Source: Candidatus Pelagisphaera phototrophica | GTDB lineage: Bacteria > Verrucomicrobiota > Verrucomicrobiia > Opitutales > Opitutaceae | Reading direction: 5' to 3' | Length of the DNA stretch: 64,000 nt | Assembly: GCF_014529625.1 (NCBI RefSeq) | Contig: NZ_CP076039.1 | Location: forward strand, 3,472,001-3,536,000 | Part shown: positions 54,472 through 64,000 of the stretch, one piece after another | How the letters are laid out: each line of letters opens with the position of its first letter | Numbering within the stretch: the first letter of the stretch is position 1 | Position numbers and translations under genes: made by a program | The notes under the pieces: model-generated | Told to the model about the DNA's origin: nothing | Seen by the model: only the letters and a program-made list of their open reading frames with translations | Databases searched by the model: none

Positions 54472-55431
54472 TTACGAGACGACTGCCCCATTAGCGGCTT
54501 CTCGAGCAGCTTCTCCTAGAGGCGTGCTGATGTAACGCTCGCTGCTACTTGCGGCAACCGTTACAATTCGCTTCCCGGCCATTTCGGGTCTCTTCGCTAA
54601 TTCTATTGCCGCCCAAATCGTCGCCCCTGAAGAAATGCCAACGCTGAGCCCGTCCTTCAATGCTGCGGCCCTAGCGGTGGCAAACGCATCATCGTTCTCT
54701 ACTTTAATGACATCGTCTATTATACCCGTATTGCAATTTCTGGGGATAAAGCCCGCGCCGATTCCCTGAATTTTGTGCGGCCCTGGATTGCCGCCCGAGA
54801 TGACAGGGCTATTTACCGGCTCGACCGCAACCGCCATCATGCTACGCCGACTTTTGATTACCTCTGAAACTCCGGTGATAGTCCCTCCTGTTCCAACCCC
54901 CGAAACAAATGCGTCTATCTCCCCGGCTGTAGCGTCCCAAATTTCCTCAGCGGTTGTGCGACGGTGGATCTCTGGGTTAGCCAGGTTCTCGAACTGCTGG
55001 GGCATAAACGCCTTATCTCCAATTTCCGCTACTAGCTCTTGGGCTCGAGCGATGGCTCCCAGCATTCCTTTGGGCCCCTGAGTCAAAACGAGTTCAGCGC
55101 CTAACATATTTAGCAGAATGCGACGTTCCATCGACATCGTCTCTGGCATGGTGAGGATGAGTCGATAGCCTTTAGCGGCAGCAATGAACGCCAGGGCGAT
55201 CCCTGTATTCCCCGAAGTGGGCTCGATAATCACTCCATCTTGGGTGAGTTTTCCCGCCTTTTCGGCCGCTTCGATCATGGCGTTTCCGATTCGGTCCTTA
55301 ACGCTTGAGAGTGGGTTGAAATATTCGCATTTAACGTAAATCTCCGCATCCAGACCTTCCGCTAACGCGTTCAGTTTTATCAAGGGCGTGTTACCTATCG
55401 CCGCCGTTACATTCGGGTACATCTTTGCCAT
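54472..55431 (-). CDS. cysK: Cysteine synthase A
   Basis: A 319-residue PLP enzyme that makes cysteine from O-acetylserine and sulfide. IGNTPLIKLN near residue 14, the PLP lysine in NPLSSVKDRIGNAMI (near 46), EPTSGNTGIALA, and the phosphate loop SGVGTGGTITG (near 180) are diagnostic. GISSGATIWAA completes the site. ATG 55431 is chosen because a strong GGAGGG lies five bases ahead of it; the open frame extends 28 codons further upstream without support. It is a single-gene unit with its own intrinsic terminator. Confidence 0.96.
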   Translation of the reverse strand: MAKMYPNVTAAIGNTPLIKLNALAEGLDAEIYVKCEYFNPLSSVKDRIGNAMIEAAEKAGKLTQDGVIIEPTSGNTGIALAFIAAAKGYRLILTMPETMSMERRILLNMLGAELVLTQGPKGMLGAIARAQELVAEIGDKAFMPQQFENLANPEIHRRTTAEEIWDATAGEIDAFVSGVGTGGTITGVSEVIKSRRSMMAVAVEPVNSPVISGGNPGPHKIQGIGAGFIPRNCNTGIIDDVIKVENDDAFATARAAALKDGLSVGISSGATIWAAIELAKRPEMAGKRIVTVAASSSERYISTPLGEAAREAANGAVVS

Positions 55432-55530
55432 GTTCCCTCCATTTATCTGCTTCTTGCCTACGTAAGTCAATCTTCTAGAGCTAGAATTTCCAACCCAAAC
55501 CGAGGTCATCTGCACAACTGTTTCGAGGTT

Positions 55531-56898
55531 TCAACTGCGTCCTAAAACCAGTTTTAGCGCGTCATCAAGTTTGGGATACAAATACCGATATCCTGCTTCG
55601 AGCAGACCTTTCGGCTCCGCACGGCAACTGGACAGGAGCCCTTCTTCGGCAAACTCGCCAATCGCAGCCTTAAGCAATGGAGCAGGGACGCTAAAAAAGG
55701 CTGGCCTTCGCAACACTGACGCCAGTGTCTTGCCGAAGGACTTGTTCCGCTCAGGATTCGGGGACACCAAATTATACGCACCCGATTCACCTTTCAGCAT
55801 CAGATGATGTACGGCCGCAATCCAATCTTCCAAAGCGATCCAAGACATCCATTGATCTCCTGAACCAAAAGACCCTCCTAACCCAAGCTTAAAAGGAGGA
55901 AGCATTTTCCGTAACGCCCCATCTCCGGCATCCAAAACAATTCCAGTCCTAAGACCGATCACACGATCGACAAACTCGCTGCCCAAACTGGCCTCCGCCT
56001 CCCAGTCCTTACACACTTCTGCTAGGAAACCGTTGCCCGAGCCATCGGCTTCATTGACCAGCCGGTCTCCGCAATCACCGTAGTACCCAACGGCCGAACC
56101 GGAAATGAAAACCTTTGCAGGTCGATCCATTTTCTTCATCGCACCCACCAGCAATTTCGTGGAATTAATCCGGCTGGCACGAATCTGTTTCTTGAGGGCA
56201 TCGTTCCATCTGCCCGCTCCGAGGTTTTCGCCCGCTAGATGTATGATGGCATCAAAACCGTTCAATCGGTTTACATCAATGCTCCCATTTTCGGGATCCC
56301 AACCGAAATCACCCTGGCGAGGGTTTCTTGACAACACGGATACTGAATGGCCCTGGCCTTTAAGAAAGTTTGCTAACCGACTCCCAATGAACCCATACCC
56401 ACCCGAAATGAGGACATTGAATTTTGGATAGCTGCGATACGCATTCCATGCCGCTAGATCATTTCTGGTAACGTCATGCCGATAACGAAAGACTCGCTCC
56501 AGGTCCGATGCTACAAACCGCCCTCCAAACAACGCTCCCAGTTTCCCAGCGGGCAATGAATAGTCGATTGAGTCAGTCAGGCGACATTGATGGGAATCGA
56601 CTTCCGAAAACTCATGCCGGTGTATCCATTTTTCAAAGGGTCCCTTCAATTGGGAATCAACAAAGAAAGAGTCCTCAAGCCCATCTGTAATCTGAGCGAT
56701 CCAATCGGTAGAGATGCCCAAACGCTTCAAGCGAATATGAATATTGGCCCCTTTCTCAATTCCTCCTCTTCGGGATAAAATGTCCATTGACTGCCACGGA
56801 GGAATCAGCCGTTCGAAGGCTCCTTCACGCCCATGCCATCGGTACAGCTCTTCCGCCGTGCAAGGAATTGCGGTTATCTTCTGGTATTGGGCCATCAC
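55531..56898 (-). CDS. TIGR01777 family epimerase with N-terminal SRPBCC domain
   Basis: A 455-residue two-domain protein. The first about 150 residues match the SRPBCC/START-like fold (ERLIPPWQSMDILSR, IEKGANIHIRLKRLG), then a short-chain-dehydrogenase-type nucleotide fold begins with LISGGYGFIGSRLANFLK. GADAIIHLAGENLG-type, VFISGSAVGYYGD and PFKLGLGGSFGSGDQWMSWI are the TIGR01777 (YfcH-like) marks. The SRPBCC-TIGR01777 fusion is known in several phyla; its reaction is not established. It follows glgA after 34 bp on the same strand and may be cotranscribed with it. Confidence 0.9.
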   Translation of the reverse strand: MMAQYQKITAIPCTAEELYRWHGREGAFERLIPPWQSMDILSRRGGIEKGANIHIRLKRLGISTDWIAQITDGLEDSFFVDSQLKGPFEKWIHRHEFSEVDSHQCRLTDSIDYSLPAGKLGALFGGRFVASDLERVFRYRHDVTRNDLAAWNAYRSYPKFNVLISGGYGFIGSRLANFLKGQGHSVSVLSRNPRQGDFGWDPENGSIDVNRLNGFDAIIHLAGENLGAGRWNDALKKQIRASRINSTKLLVGAMKKMDRPAKVFISGSAVGYYGDCGDRLVNEADGSGNGFLAEVCKDWEAEASLGSEFVDRVIGLRTGIVLDAGDGALRKMLPPFKLGLGGSFGSGDQWMSWIALEDWIAAVHHLMLKGESGAYNLVSPNPERNKSFGKTLASVLRRPAFFSVPAPLLKAAIGEFAEEGLLSSCRAEPKGLLEAGYRYLYPKLDDALKLVLGRS

Positions 56899-56932
56899 CT
56901 TTCCTTTCCCATGAACCGAGCCAATGCCGAAT

Positions 56933-58372
56933 TTATAGAGATTCCGAATACAAGTTCTCGTATTCCTTCACCACATTCGTCCAGGAAAAGTCCTTCAACA
57001 TACCATTCCGTCTAATTTTTTCCATGGTGTCATTTGAAGAGAAGAGCTCAAGTGAGTAATTCAGAGCTTTGTCAAATTCTTTCAATTCAGGCTGAAAGAG
57101 CAGTCCCGTTCCCGTTTCTTCATTCTCGCGAATATCCACCACCGTATCGTGCAACCCGCCTACATCCGAAGCCAAAGGCGGCGTTCCATACCGCTGACTG
57201 TACATCTGATTGAGTCCGCAGGGTTCGAAAATCGATGGCATTAGATAGAAATCAGAGCCCGCCTCGACTAGATGGGACAATCCCTCGTCAAGAACCATAC
57301 AAACTCCAATTATTTTCGGATGCGACTTGGCCCACCGTTTCAAAGCCCGCTCATAAAAAGGATCCCCCATTCCGAGCACCACGAGTCGACAATCATTTTC
57401 GACAAAGAAGCTCATCTGCTTTAGGATGAAGTCCAAGCCCTTTTGCTCGGTTAACCGACAGACAATTCCGTAAACCGGTTTTTCCGTATCTGACAGTCCA
57501 ACTGTATCCAGCAGCTTTTTACGGCATACTTTCTTCCCAGCGAGATTCTTCGACGAATAATTGGTCGGCAGGAACGCATCCGTCTCTGGATTCCACACAT
57601 CGTAATCAATTCCATTTTTGATTCCCACGAGGTCCTCCTCACGCACTGTTAAGGCCCCCTCCATTCCGCTTCCGAAATCTGATGTTAGTATCTCTTTAGC
57701 GTAGTTTGGACTTACGGTCAGAATCTTGTCAGCGAAAAAGATACCTCCCTTAATCATGCTGATCTGTTCGTAAAACTCAATTCCGTCTAACTCGTTGAAT
57801 TCATCAGGAAGATTTGTAAATCGAAACGAGCCACTGGGAAACAAGCCCTGAAACGCAAGGTTGTGAATCGAAAAGAACGTCTTAAGCGCGAGTGAAATAC
57901 CATGCTCCTGCTCCACTGTTCGTAGAAAGAGGGGCGCCAAGCCTGTTTGCCAATCGTGGCAGTGAAATATATCCGCCTTAAGCTCAAGGACATGCATCGC
58001 TTCTACAATTGCCTTGCAAAACCAAATGAAGCGCCTATCGTTATCGCTATAGTCGCGGTTCGCACTTCCGTAAGGATTTGAGCGATCGAAGAACTCGTCA
58101 CAACGAATGATATACAATGTCTGGCGTTTTCCAATTGGCACCGCGTACACTTCTCCTCTGAGAAATTCGTCACCCAGCTCAACCTGAAGAACCACCTTGA
58201 GCTTGGCTTTCGAAAACACCGGGGACTCTAGGATCTTTCGATATCCTGGAATAAAAAAAGAGATGTCGTGACCGAAACGAGACAGAGACTTGCAAAGAGC
58301 ACCCGTAACGTCAGCCAGTCCTCCCGTCTTTAGATAGGGAAACATCTCGCTTGCCGCATGAACAATTTTCAT
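56933..58372 (-). CDS. glgA: Glycogen synthase (ADP-glucose)
   Basis: A 479-residue GT5 glycosyltransferase that extends alpha-1,4-glucan from ADP-glucose. The substrate motif KTGGLADVTGAL is at residues about 15-26. FHCHDWQTGLAPLF, FSIHNLAFQG, and the C-terminal catalytic block MPSIFEPCGLNQMYSQRYGTPP are all present. The start lies 58 bp from the divergent rnr gene. No glgB or glgC is near, so the glycogen genes are dispersed in this genome. Confidence 0.96.
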   Translation of the reverse strand: MKIVHAASEMFPYLKTGGLADVTGALCKSLSRFGHDISFFIPGYRKILESPVFSKAKLKVVLQVELGDEFLRGEVYAVPIGKRQTLYIIRCDEFFDRSNPYGSANRDYSDNDRRFIWFCKAIVEAMHVLELKADIFHCHDWQTGLAPLFLRTVEQEHGISLALKTFFSIHNLAFQGLFPSGSFRFTNLPDEFNELDGIEFYEQISMIKGGIFFADKILTVSPNYAKEILTSDFGSGMEGALTVREEDLVGIKNGIDYDVWNPETDAFLPTNYSSKNLAGKKVCRKKLLDTVGLSDTEKPVYGIVCRLTEQKGLDFILKQMSFFVENDCRLVVLGMGDPFYERALKRWAKSHPKIIGVCMVLDEGLSHLVEAGSDFYLMPSIFEPCGLNQMYSQRYGTPPLASDVGGLHDTVVDIRENEETGTGLLFQPELKEFDKALNYSLELFSSNDTMEKIRRNGMLKDFSWTNVVKEYENLYSESL

Positions 58373-58430
58373 CTTTCGAGAATTTTTAAATGAAGTACGG
58401 GCGAATCCAATCTAATTCTAAACCCAATAA

Positions 58431-60704
58431 ATGAAACTGAGAGAACAAATAATAGCGCTGTTACAAGCGGAGGACTACATTCCTCAAAGCAAAAACGAAA
58501 TTTCCCAAGCCCTAGGCCTCGCAAAGAAAGATCGACGCAAGTTAGACTTCGAACTTCGAGGCCTTCTTGGCCAAGGAGACATCTTAATTATCAAGGGCGA
58601 CCGCTACTGTATTCCCAGCGATGCCAATCTGCTAACGGGCTCGATTCGATTTCGCCAGAAAGGGAACGCCTTTGTCCTTCCTGACAAGATTAAGAGCGGA
58701 AATCCAATCGATCCGATTGAGGTCGACGCTACGGATACAGGCGTCTCCATGCATGGGGATCGTGTGGTAATTCGGATATACGACCAGCATACACCACCCA
58801 AAATCAAGGGCCGCCGGAAACAGAAGCCTGCGCTGTATCCCGACAGGCTGAGAGGCCGTGTCATTCGTATCCAAGAACGGGCGAGAGATACGATCGTAGG
58901 AAATCTGCAAAAGACGCGCTTTTTCTACTACGTCGTTCCAGATGATCCTCGACTCTTCCACGATATCTATGTTCCCGATCCTAAAAATTCAAAGATTAAG
59001 CCTAAACCCAAAGTGGGTAGCAAGGTCGTGGTTAAACTTCATGAATGGAAACAAAGACACGTAAACCCGGAAGGTGAAATCATCCTTAATCTCGGCGGAA
59101 CTCATGAGCCACAGGCCGAACTCATGTCGATCCTCCACAAATACGATCTCAATCCAGATTTCCCTCAAAGCGTCATGAATGAGGCCAAGGCCATACCCCA
59201 AACGGTTGGCAAAAGCCAATTGAAAGGGCGGGAGGATCTGAGGGACGTATTCACTTTCACGATCGACCCCGATGACGCCAAGGACTTCGACGATGCTCTG
59301 TCGCTAGAGACCGTTTCAGGCAGCCTGCTCCGTATCGGAATCCACATCGCGGACGTGGGCGCTTACGTACAGCCAAACTCGCAATTGGATAAAGAGGCGC
59401 ACAAAAGAGGAAACTCCACTTATCTAGTGGGGACGGTTATACCCATGCTCCCGCACGCGCTTTCCAATGGGGTTTGCAGTTTAAAAGAAGATGTCGACCG
59501 CCTAACAAAATCTGTCTTTCTAACCTTCACTAAAGGAGGAAAGCTCAAGAGTACCGAATTTTCCAATACTGTAATCAGAAGCAACAAAAGACTAACCTAC
59601 AAACAAGCCTACACTCTCTTGTTCAATGATGATCTCACAGTAGCCCGGAATCTAAAGCTCCCACCCACCCATCAGACGGGATCAACGGGAAGAGCTCTTT
59701 CGGAACTGAAACAATCTGAGCTTGCTCAACTTCAGAGCTCGATTCGATCGCTCTGGAATGTCGCATCCAAAATGCGTTATGAGAGAATGCGAGCGGGCAG
59801 CCTTGATCTCGATATGAGCGAAACTAAAATCTTCGTCGACAAAGACGGATTTGCAGACCGGCTAGAGAAGGTTGTCAACGACGAGAGCCACCAACTCATT
59901 GAAGAGTTCATGCTTGCGGCTAACGAAGCGGTAGCGAAAGCCATGCGCGATGCGAACCTGCCCTGTCTCTATCGAACGCACGACGATCCTGACGAAGAAA
60001 GGCTAAATGAGCTTCGCGAATATCTCGCAACCTTTGGTGTAACAGTGGCCGATCTAAATGTACGTTCGGAAGTAGTGAAGCTAATCCAAATCCTGGATAA
60101 TCACCCTCAAGGGCATATACTGAAAACCCAGCTTCTTAGGTCCTTGAAGAAAGCTTGCTATCGCTCGACTCCAGACGGGCACTATGGACTTAACAAAAAG
60201 GACTATTGCCACTTCACCTCCCCTATTCGCCGCTATTCAGATCTAGTGGTACACCGAGTCTTCAACTACTTTCTAGTGAAAGTAAAAGGCCATGAATCCT
60301 TGGCAGGAGCTCTACCCCAAACGAATATAGCTCGAGCCAACGCCCTCGCTGAACACTTGAGTCTAACTGAAGTAAACAGCACCGAAGCGGAACGGGAATC
60401 CGTGAAGGTCAAGCTGCTGGAGTTCTTTGAACAAGAAATCGAAAAACCGAAAAAATCCCAATTCACCGCAGTTATCACTGAGGTTAGAAATCACGGGATG
60501 TTCATCGAACTTGTAGAGTCCAACGCTTTCGGTATGGTCCATATCTCCACGCTAAAAGACGATTTATACCGGGTGGACAATAGCGGCACGGCTATCATCG
60601 GGAGAAGGACCCGGAAAAAATACCGGGTCGGACAAAAAGTGAACGTGCTCGTGCATCGAGTAGACCGATTTAAGCGGCAGGTTGACTTCCGAGTTTCCGG
60701 CTGA
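58431..60704 (+). CDS. rnr: Ribonuclease R
   Basis: A 757-residue exoribonuclease that degrades structured RNA from the 3' end. An N-terminal winged-helix region (LLQAEDYIPQSKNEISQALG) and cold-shock-like domains precede the RNB catalytic domain, with the metal-binding Asp cluster FTIDPDDAKDFDDALSLE near residue 278. HLSLTEVNSTEAERESVK and a C-terminal S1 domain (FTAVITEVRNHGMFIELVE) follow. The order and length are those of RNase R rather than RNase II. It is divergent from glgA. Confidence 0.96.
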   Translation: MKLREQIIALLQAEDYIPQSKNEISQALGLAKKDRRKLDFELRGLLGQGDILIIKGDRYCIPSDANLLTGSIRFRQKGNAFVLPDKIKSGNPIDPIEVDATDTGVSMHGDRVVIRIYDQHTPPKIKGRRKQKPALYPDRLRGRVIRIQERARDTIVGNLQKTRFFYYVVPDDPRLFHDIYVPDPKNSKIKPKPKVGSKVVVKLHEWKQRHVNPEGEIILNLGGTHEPQAELMSILHKYDLNPDFPQSVMNEAKAIPQTVGKSQLKGREDLRDVFTFTIDPDDAKDFDDALSLETVSGSLLRIGIHIADVGAYVQPNSQLDKEAHKRGNSTYLVGTVIPMLPHALSNGVCSLKEDVDRLTKSVFLTFTKGGKLKSTEFSNTVIRSNKRLTYKQAYTLLFNDDLTVARNLKLPPTHQTGSTGRALSELKQSELAQLQSSIRSLWNVASKMRYERMRAGSLDLDMSETKIFVDKDGFADRLEKVVNDESHQLIEEFMLAANEAVAKAMRDANLPCLYRTHDDPDEERLNELREYLATFGVTVADLNVRSEVVKLIQILDNHPQGHILKTQLLRSLKKACYRSTPDGHYGLNKKDYCHFTSPIRRYSDLVVHRVFNYFLVKVKGHESLAGALPQTNIARANALAEHLSLTEVNSTEAERESVKVKLLEFFEQEIEKPKKSQFTAVITEVRNHGMFIELVESNAFGMVHISTLKDDLYRVDNSGTAIIGRRTRKKYRVGQKVNVLVHRVDRFKRQVDFRVSG

Positions 60705-60787
60705 CCCATTTCGCCGCGATGTCATCTCTGAGCGACCTATTGAAACGAGACCTTGCTCCAATGACAGTTTTCTCGCGGCGTTCTTAG

Positions 60788-61363
60788 ATGATTCGAACTC
60801 GCAATCAAAAAGGACCCTCGACAGTTTTTCTGCGCATGCAGCACTATAACTATCAGGATACGTTCAAACAGCTATTCGAAACGGCGGTTTCCCAATTCGA
60901 GAGAGGCAATAGGGATAAAGACTCCTACTTCTCCAATGACGAACAGTCACAAATCGTAGCGAATGGCTGGCGAATTCAAGATTTTTTCGACTACGCTGAA
61001 GACCTCAACCAATGGGGAGAGCCTACCTATGAGATCGCTCAGTCGATCGAGCAAGTTCGTCGAGAGTACTTCCTGCACAAGCTGGATGGAAAATCCTCAT
61101 CGAACCAAGTCTCTGTATCTGAACTTCCCGCAAAGTCTGATTCGCTCGGAGGTATCACTTGGCTACCTAGGATCCTACCCAAAGCCCGCGGCAAGCTCCT
61201 AGGCGAGCTGCCAGACGAGATCATGTACTGCTGTGGCGGCGACAGACACTTTCTGGAAACGCACGACATCCATCCATCCGAATTTTTGCGCGTTGTTTGG
61301 GCAAACTGGGACAACGACCACGGCGTCCTCGAATTCGTCAAGTCCCGCAGCTCCGCAATCTAG
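60788..61363 (+). CDS. DUF5069 domain protein
   Basis: A 191-residue soluble protein. The second half is a DUF5069 domain: TWLPRILPKARGKLLGELPDE, MYCCGGDRHFL and SEFLRVVWANWDNDHGVLEFV. The first half is charged and helical (FKQLFETAVSQFERGN, FFDYAEDLNQWGEPTYEIAQ). The function of the family is unknown to me. The start is uncertain: ATG 60788 gives the full frame, ATG 60836 would remove 16 basic residues; neither has a clear ribosome binding site. It lies 83 bp after rnr. Confidence 0.8.
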   Translation: MIRTRNQKGPSTVFLRMQHYNYQDTFKQLFETAVSQFERGNRDKDSYFSNDEQSQIVANGWRIQDFFDYAEDLNQWGEPTYEIAQSIEQVRREYFLHKLDGKSSSNQVSVSELPAKSDSLGGITWLPRILPKARGKLLGELPDEIMYCCGGDRHFLETHDIHPSEFLRVVWANWDNDHGVLEFVKSRSSAI

Positions 61364-61473
61364 GCGAGTGCTCGCGTAGTCGCCCCTATAAGACAGCCGC
61401 CGCAGAGCTAGCCCTCAGACGGCCGAAAATCAAATAGGATACCTCCTTTACAGTGAGACTAACCGGCATACAG

Positions 61474-62943
61474 CTACTCTATTTCGACGGCCATGTACCG
61501 GTAGAATCCTTCGATGTAAACGAAGAGAGCGACTTTCGTTCCAGACTCGAGGAGCTTTTTCGCGTCCCTCACGGTATACACCGCTTCCCCTTTAATCTTC
61601 TCGATCACCATACCAGCGACTAGTTGGCGGGCGTAGGGGCTTTCGGGCGAAACGCTTGTAACGACGAGTCCGCTCTCAACTTCATCGCCAATCTGGTACT
61701 TCTGTTTCAGTTCATCGCTTAACGGCGCGGCCTCTATACCTTCCAGCAGTTCCCGGTCTCGAGATCCACCAACGGAGGCTTGTCCTTGTGGCTTCCTTTC
61801 ACCGAGCACCACATCCGTCTTAAAGTATTTTTCATCTCTATATAGCGTAAGCTCTACCGAAGACCCTGGAGATTTGGCAGCAATCTTCAGGCGCAAATCA
61901 CTCGCAGACTGTACTTCGTCCTCAATAATCTTCACAACGACGTCGCCCACTTGCAAACCAGCCTCGTCGGCTGGAGATCCTGGGATCACATGGTTCACCA
62001 AGGCTCCTTTTGTGTCCGAAAGCCCCATCGCTTCAACCAAATCACTATCTAACGGCTGGATACCAACCCCCAAAAACCCGCGAGACACGGAACCCTCCTC
62101 AACCAGGCTAACCATCACATTGTGGGACAAAACCGTTGGAATCGCAAATCCGATCCCTATGTTTCCGCTGCTTCTTCCATCCGTTAGGATTAGCGTATTA
62201 ATTCCGATTAGCCTCCCTTCAGCATCAACCAATGCTCCACCGGAGTTTCCCTGGTTGATCGACGCATCCGTTTGTATAAAATTCTCGAATCCATCCTCGA
62301 TCATACCCAATCCGTCCCGACCTTTGGCAGACACGATACCCATAGTCACTGTTTGGCCGACTCCAAGTGGGTTGCCGATCGCGAAAACTACGTCCCCCAC
62401 TTCTATCTGATCGCTATCCGCCAGTACTGCAAAAGGGAGTTCCTCTTTACTCTCCACTTTGAGTACAGCGACGTCTGTTTGCGGATCGGTCCCCACGACT
62501 TTCGCCTCAAGCACTCGACCACCCTGCAGGCTGACCGTAACCTCACTCGCATCCTCTACTACATGATTGTTTGTAAGGATGTATCCATCATTTGAAACAA
62601 TGACACCGGACCCCTGCCCTTGAACTTCCCTTTGCCTCGGCATCTGGCCTTCCCCGAAGAATCTCCAGAAGGGATCGTTTTGCAATTGGCTGCTTGTGTC
62701 CATCACGCGAGTCGATGAAATATTAACAACGGCAGGACGCGCTTTCGACAAGGATTCCGAATAGCTCACAACAGCACTCGTTGAGCTTCGATCGAGTGGC
62801 TCACGATTGATCTTCACCTTATCGGCAATCGAGTCCTCTCCAAATAAGGTTGAGACAAGTGAAACGGCAATAGCGGTCATAGTCGCCAAGCGAATACTTT
62901 CCATATTCTTAGATCTTATTTCCATAATTTCTGACTTTGACAC
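61474..62943 (-). CDS. degP: Do-family serine protease (DegP/DegQ type)
   Basis: A 489-residue periplasmic protease/chaperone. A signal-like segment (ATMTAIAVSLVSTLFG) precedes a trypsin-like domain with the triad His in LTNNHVVEDA, Asp in TDVAVLKV and Ser in NQGNSGGALVD. Two PDZ domains follow (around GFLGVGIQPL and near VTSVSPESPYARQL). It degrades misfolded envelope proteins. The open frame starts at 62943 but Met codons at 62925 and 62904 would give a more compact signal peptide. It lies 39 bp after lpxD, so envelope building and quality control are linked in one unit. Confidence 0.94.
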   Translation of the reverse strand: MSKSEIMEIRSKNMESIRLATMTAIAVSLVSTLFGEDSIADKVKINREPLDRSSTSAVVSYSESLSKARPAVVNISSTRVMDTSSQLQNDPFWRFFGEGQMPRQREVQGQGSGVIVSNDGYILTNNHVVEDASEVTVSLQGGRVLEAKVVGTDPQTDVAVLKVESKEELPFAVLADSDQIEVGDVVFAIGNPLGVGQTVTMGIVSAKGRDGLGMIEDGFENFIQTDASINQGNSGGALVDAEGRLIGINTLILTDGRSSGNIGIGFAIPTVLSHNVMVSLVEEGSVSRGFLGVGIQPLDSDLVEAMGLSDTKGALVNHVIPGSPADEAGLQVGDVVVKIIEDEVQSASDLRLKIAAKSPGSSVELTLYRDEKYFKTDVVLGERKPQGQASVGGSRDRELLEGIEAAPLSDELKQKYQIGDEVESGLVVTSVSPESPYARQLVAGMVIEKIKGEAVYTVRDAKKLLESGTKVALFVYIEGFYRYMAVEIE

Positions 62944-62982
62944 TTAACCGTGCCAATGGTTTCCGAGCATACAACGAATAAT

Positions 62983-64000
62983 CTATGAGGATAATTGCCC
63001 CAATTGTGATTCCAAGCGCTGAACCCGCTTGAAAAGCTCCGGCAACTTGCGCTGCACCACGGTAATACGCTGATATGCGTTCAGCGGAATAGCAGGTGTG
63101 CCTCCAGATACACTGTTTTGGGGAAGATCCGAGAAGGCTGCCGCGCAACCGGCAAGTTTGGATCCTTGCCCAATCGTTAGGTGGCCCGAGGCTCCCGCAC
63201 GACCCCCAAAGACGACAAAGTCTTCAATCGTCGTACTGCCGGCGATACCAACCTGGGCGCAAAGAATACAGTGCTTCCCGATGCTAACGTTGTGCCCGAC
63301 CTGCACATGATTGTCGATTTTGGTACCTTGCCCCACAAAAGTAGCCCCCAACCTACCACGATCGATCGACGAATTGGCCCCAATTTCTACATCAGAATCC
63401 AATTCTACCCAGCCCAGGTGAGGGATTTTCTCGTGCTGTTGACCATTGAATTCATAGCCAAACCCATCCGCGCCTAGAACCACCCCTGCATGTAAACGAA
63501 CACGGTCTCCAATTTTAGTGTCCCGCAGAATACTGACATTTGAGGAAATCCAGCAATCTGCTCCAATACTTGCGCCATCGTCTATCACGGTACCCGCATG
63601 TATCTGCGTGTTCGGGCCGACTTTGACACCGCCACCGACCACACAGAAGGGTCCTAGGTAGGCGGTCTCGTCGACTTCGGCTGTGGAATCAACGATCGAA
63701 GAGGCGTGTAGGCCGCCTGGCTTGCGAGGCCAGAGGGATTGGGCGATCGACTCACAAGCCCGAGCTAGAGCTAAATTCGGGTGCTTAACTTTGAGGAAAA
63801 GCTGGTTCTGCTGCGGACTTAGCTGACAATCTTCTGGCACAAAAACAACACTCGCTTTCGTTTTCTCCAAATCCGGCACGTACTTCGCCAGACTCAAAAA
63901 AGAGAGGTCCCCATCTATTGCTTCTTTGAGAGTCGCAACGCCATGGACACATTGCCCATCGAAAGCGCCCGCTTCCTCAACTGATTCCGCGCTGGCTCTA
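62983..64000 (-). CDS. lpxD: UDP-3-O-acylglucosamine N-acyltransferase, partial at window edge
   Basis: LpxD adds the N-linked hydroxyacyl chain in lipid A synthesis. The product is a left-handed beta helix made of hexapeptide repeats (AYLGPFCVVGGGVKVG, NTQIHAGTVIDDGASIG and onward). VGHNVSIGKHCILCAQVGIAG carries the catalytic His. The first in-frame start inside the window is TTG 63897, but the frame stays open and LpxD-like to base 64000 (VATLKEAIDGDLSFLSLAKY is the usual N-terminal uridine-binding domain), so the true start lies outside. It proves an LPS-making, Gram-negative host. degP follows on the same strand. Confidence 0.95.
   Translation of the reverse strand, partial: RASAESVEEAGAFDGQCVHGVATLKEAIDGDLSFLSLAKYVPDLEKTKASVVFVPEDCQLSPQQNQLFLKVKHPNLALARACESIAQSLWPRKPGGLHASSIVDSTAEVDETAYLGPFCVVGGGVKVGPNTQIHAGTVIDDGASIGADCWISSNVSILRDTKIGDRVRLHAGVVLGADGFGYEFNGQQHEKIPHLGWVELDSDVEIGANSSIDRGRLGATFVGQGTKIDNHVQVGHNVSIGKHCILCAQVGIAGSTTIEDFVVFGGRAGASGHLTIGQGSKLAGCAAAFSDLPQNSVSGGTPAIPLNAYQRITVVQRKLPELFKRVQRLESQLGQLSS

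Overview
This window looks like chromosomal DNA of a Gram-negative, probably marine member of the PVC superphylum, most likely Verrucomicrobiota (Opitutae/Puniceicoccales-like). The assignment is an inference. It rests on the long two-part IspG, lipid A (LpxD) and envelope genes, an exported sulfatase, 3-keto-sugar (DUF1080) and Gfo/Idh/MocA proteins with a Tat signal, a YHYH protein, and the TIGR01777, DUF5069 and DciA families. Gene density is high and most genes are housekeeping. No prophage, insertion sequence, CRISPR array, rRNA or tRNA was seen.

Layout. 1-4638: a secreted hypothetical protein, a PD-(D/E)XK nuclease/XPD-type helicase fusion, and a decayed exported-protein gene. 4639-7465: pyrimidine operon pyrR-pyrB-pyrC; its dihydroorotase lacks the usual catalytic aspartate. 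7470-8531: an exported Gly/Arg-tailed protein. 8717-15012: isoprenoid/envelope operon uppS-cdsA-dxr-rseP-ispG. 15164-21449: a BadF/GlcNAc-kinase-like protein, a YugP-like membrane protease, an M3 oligopeptidase, a GNAT acetyltransferase, an enoyl reductase-like MDR protein and DciA. 21578-30578: glnD overlapping a sulfatase, a Nudix hydrolase, and the outer-membrane lipid-transport cassette ydbH-ynbE-ydbL. 30621-34210: a YHYH protein, a MORN-like protein and SCO1 in one operon, then azurin and an exported glutathione peroxidase. 34908-37030: gpmI and a ruined c-type cytochrome gene. 37207-42414: a five-gene sugar operon (MFS carrier, two Gfo/Idh/MocA oxidoreductases, double DUF1080 protein, zinc-ribbon membrane protein). 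42833-43102: a relic of a membrane TPR/TolB-type protein. 43430-49876: metY, a FecA-like TonB receptor behind an unusual pair of inverted repeats, an RlmL-like methyltransferase, a larA gene that has lost its centre, and a cytochrome b562-like protein. 50144-64000: exbB-exbD, leuC-leuD, an AraC regulator, cysK, a TIGR01777 epimerase with glgA, rnr, a DUF5069 protein, and lpxD-degP; lpxD runs off the right edge.

How the parts fit. The core supports pyrimidine, isoprenoid, leucine, cysteine/methionine and glycogen synthesis and envelope building. The accessory part is directed at importing and oxidising sugars, possibly through 3-keto intermediates, and at TonB-dependent uptake. A striking feature is gene decay: at least four genes (3343-4440, 36570-37010, 42833-43102, 48496-49322) are recognisable but broken, two of them almost entirely by in-frame nonsense codons. 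I found no clear new multi-gene system. The strongest leads are the nested inverted repeats at 44864-44921, the Asp-to-Gly change in PyrC, the YHYH-MORN-SCO operon and the 3-keto-sugar operon. All family assignments come from reading motifs by eye; no database search was run.
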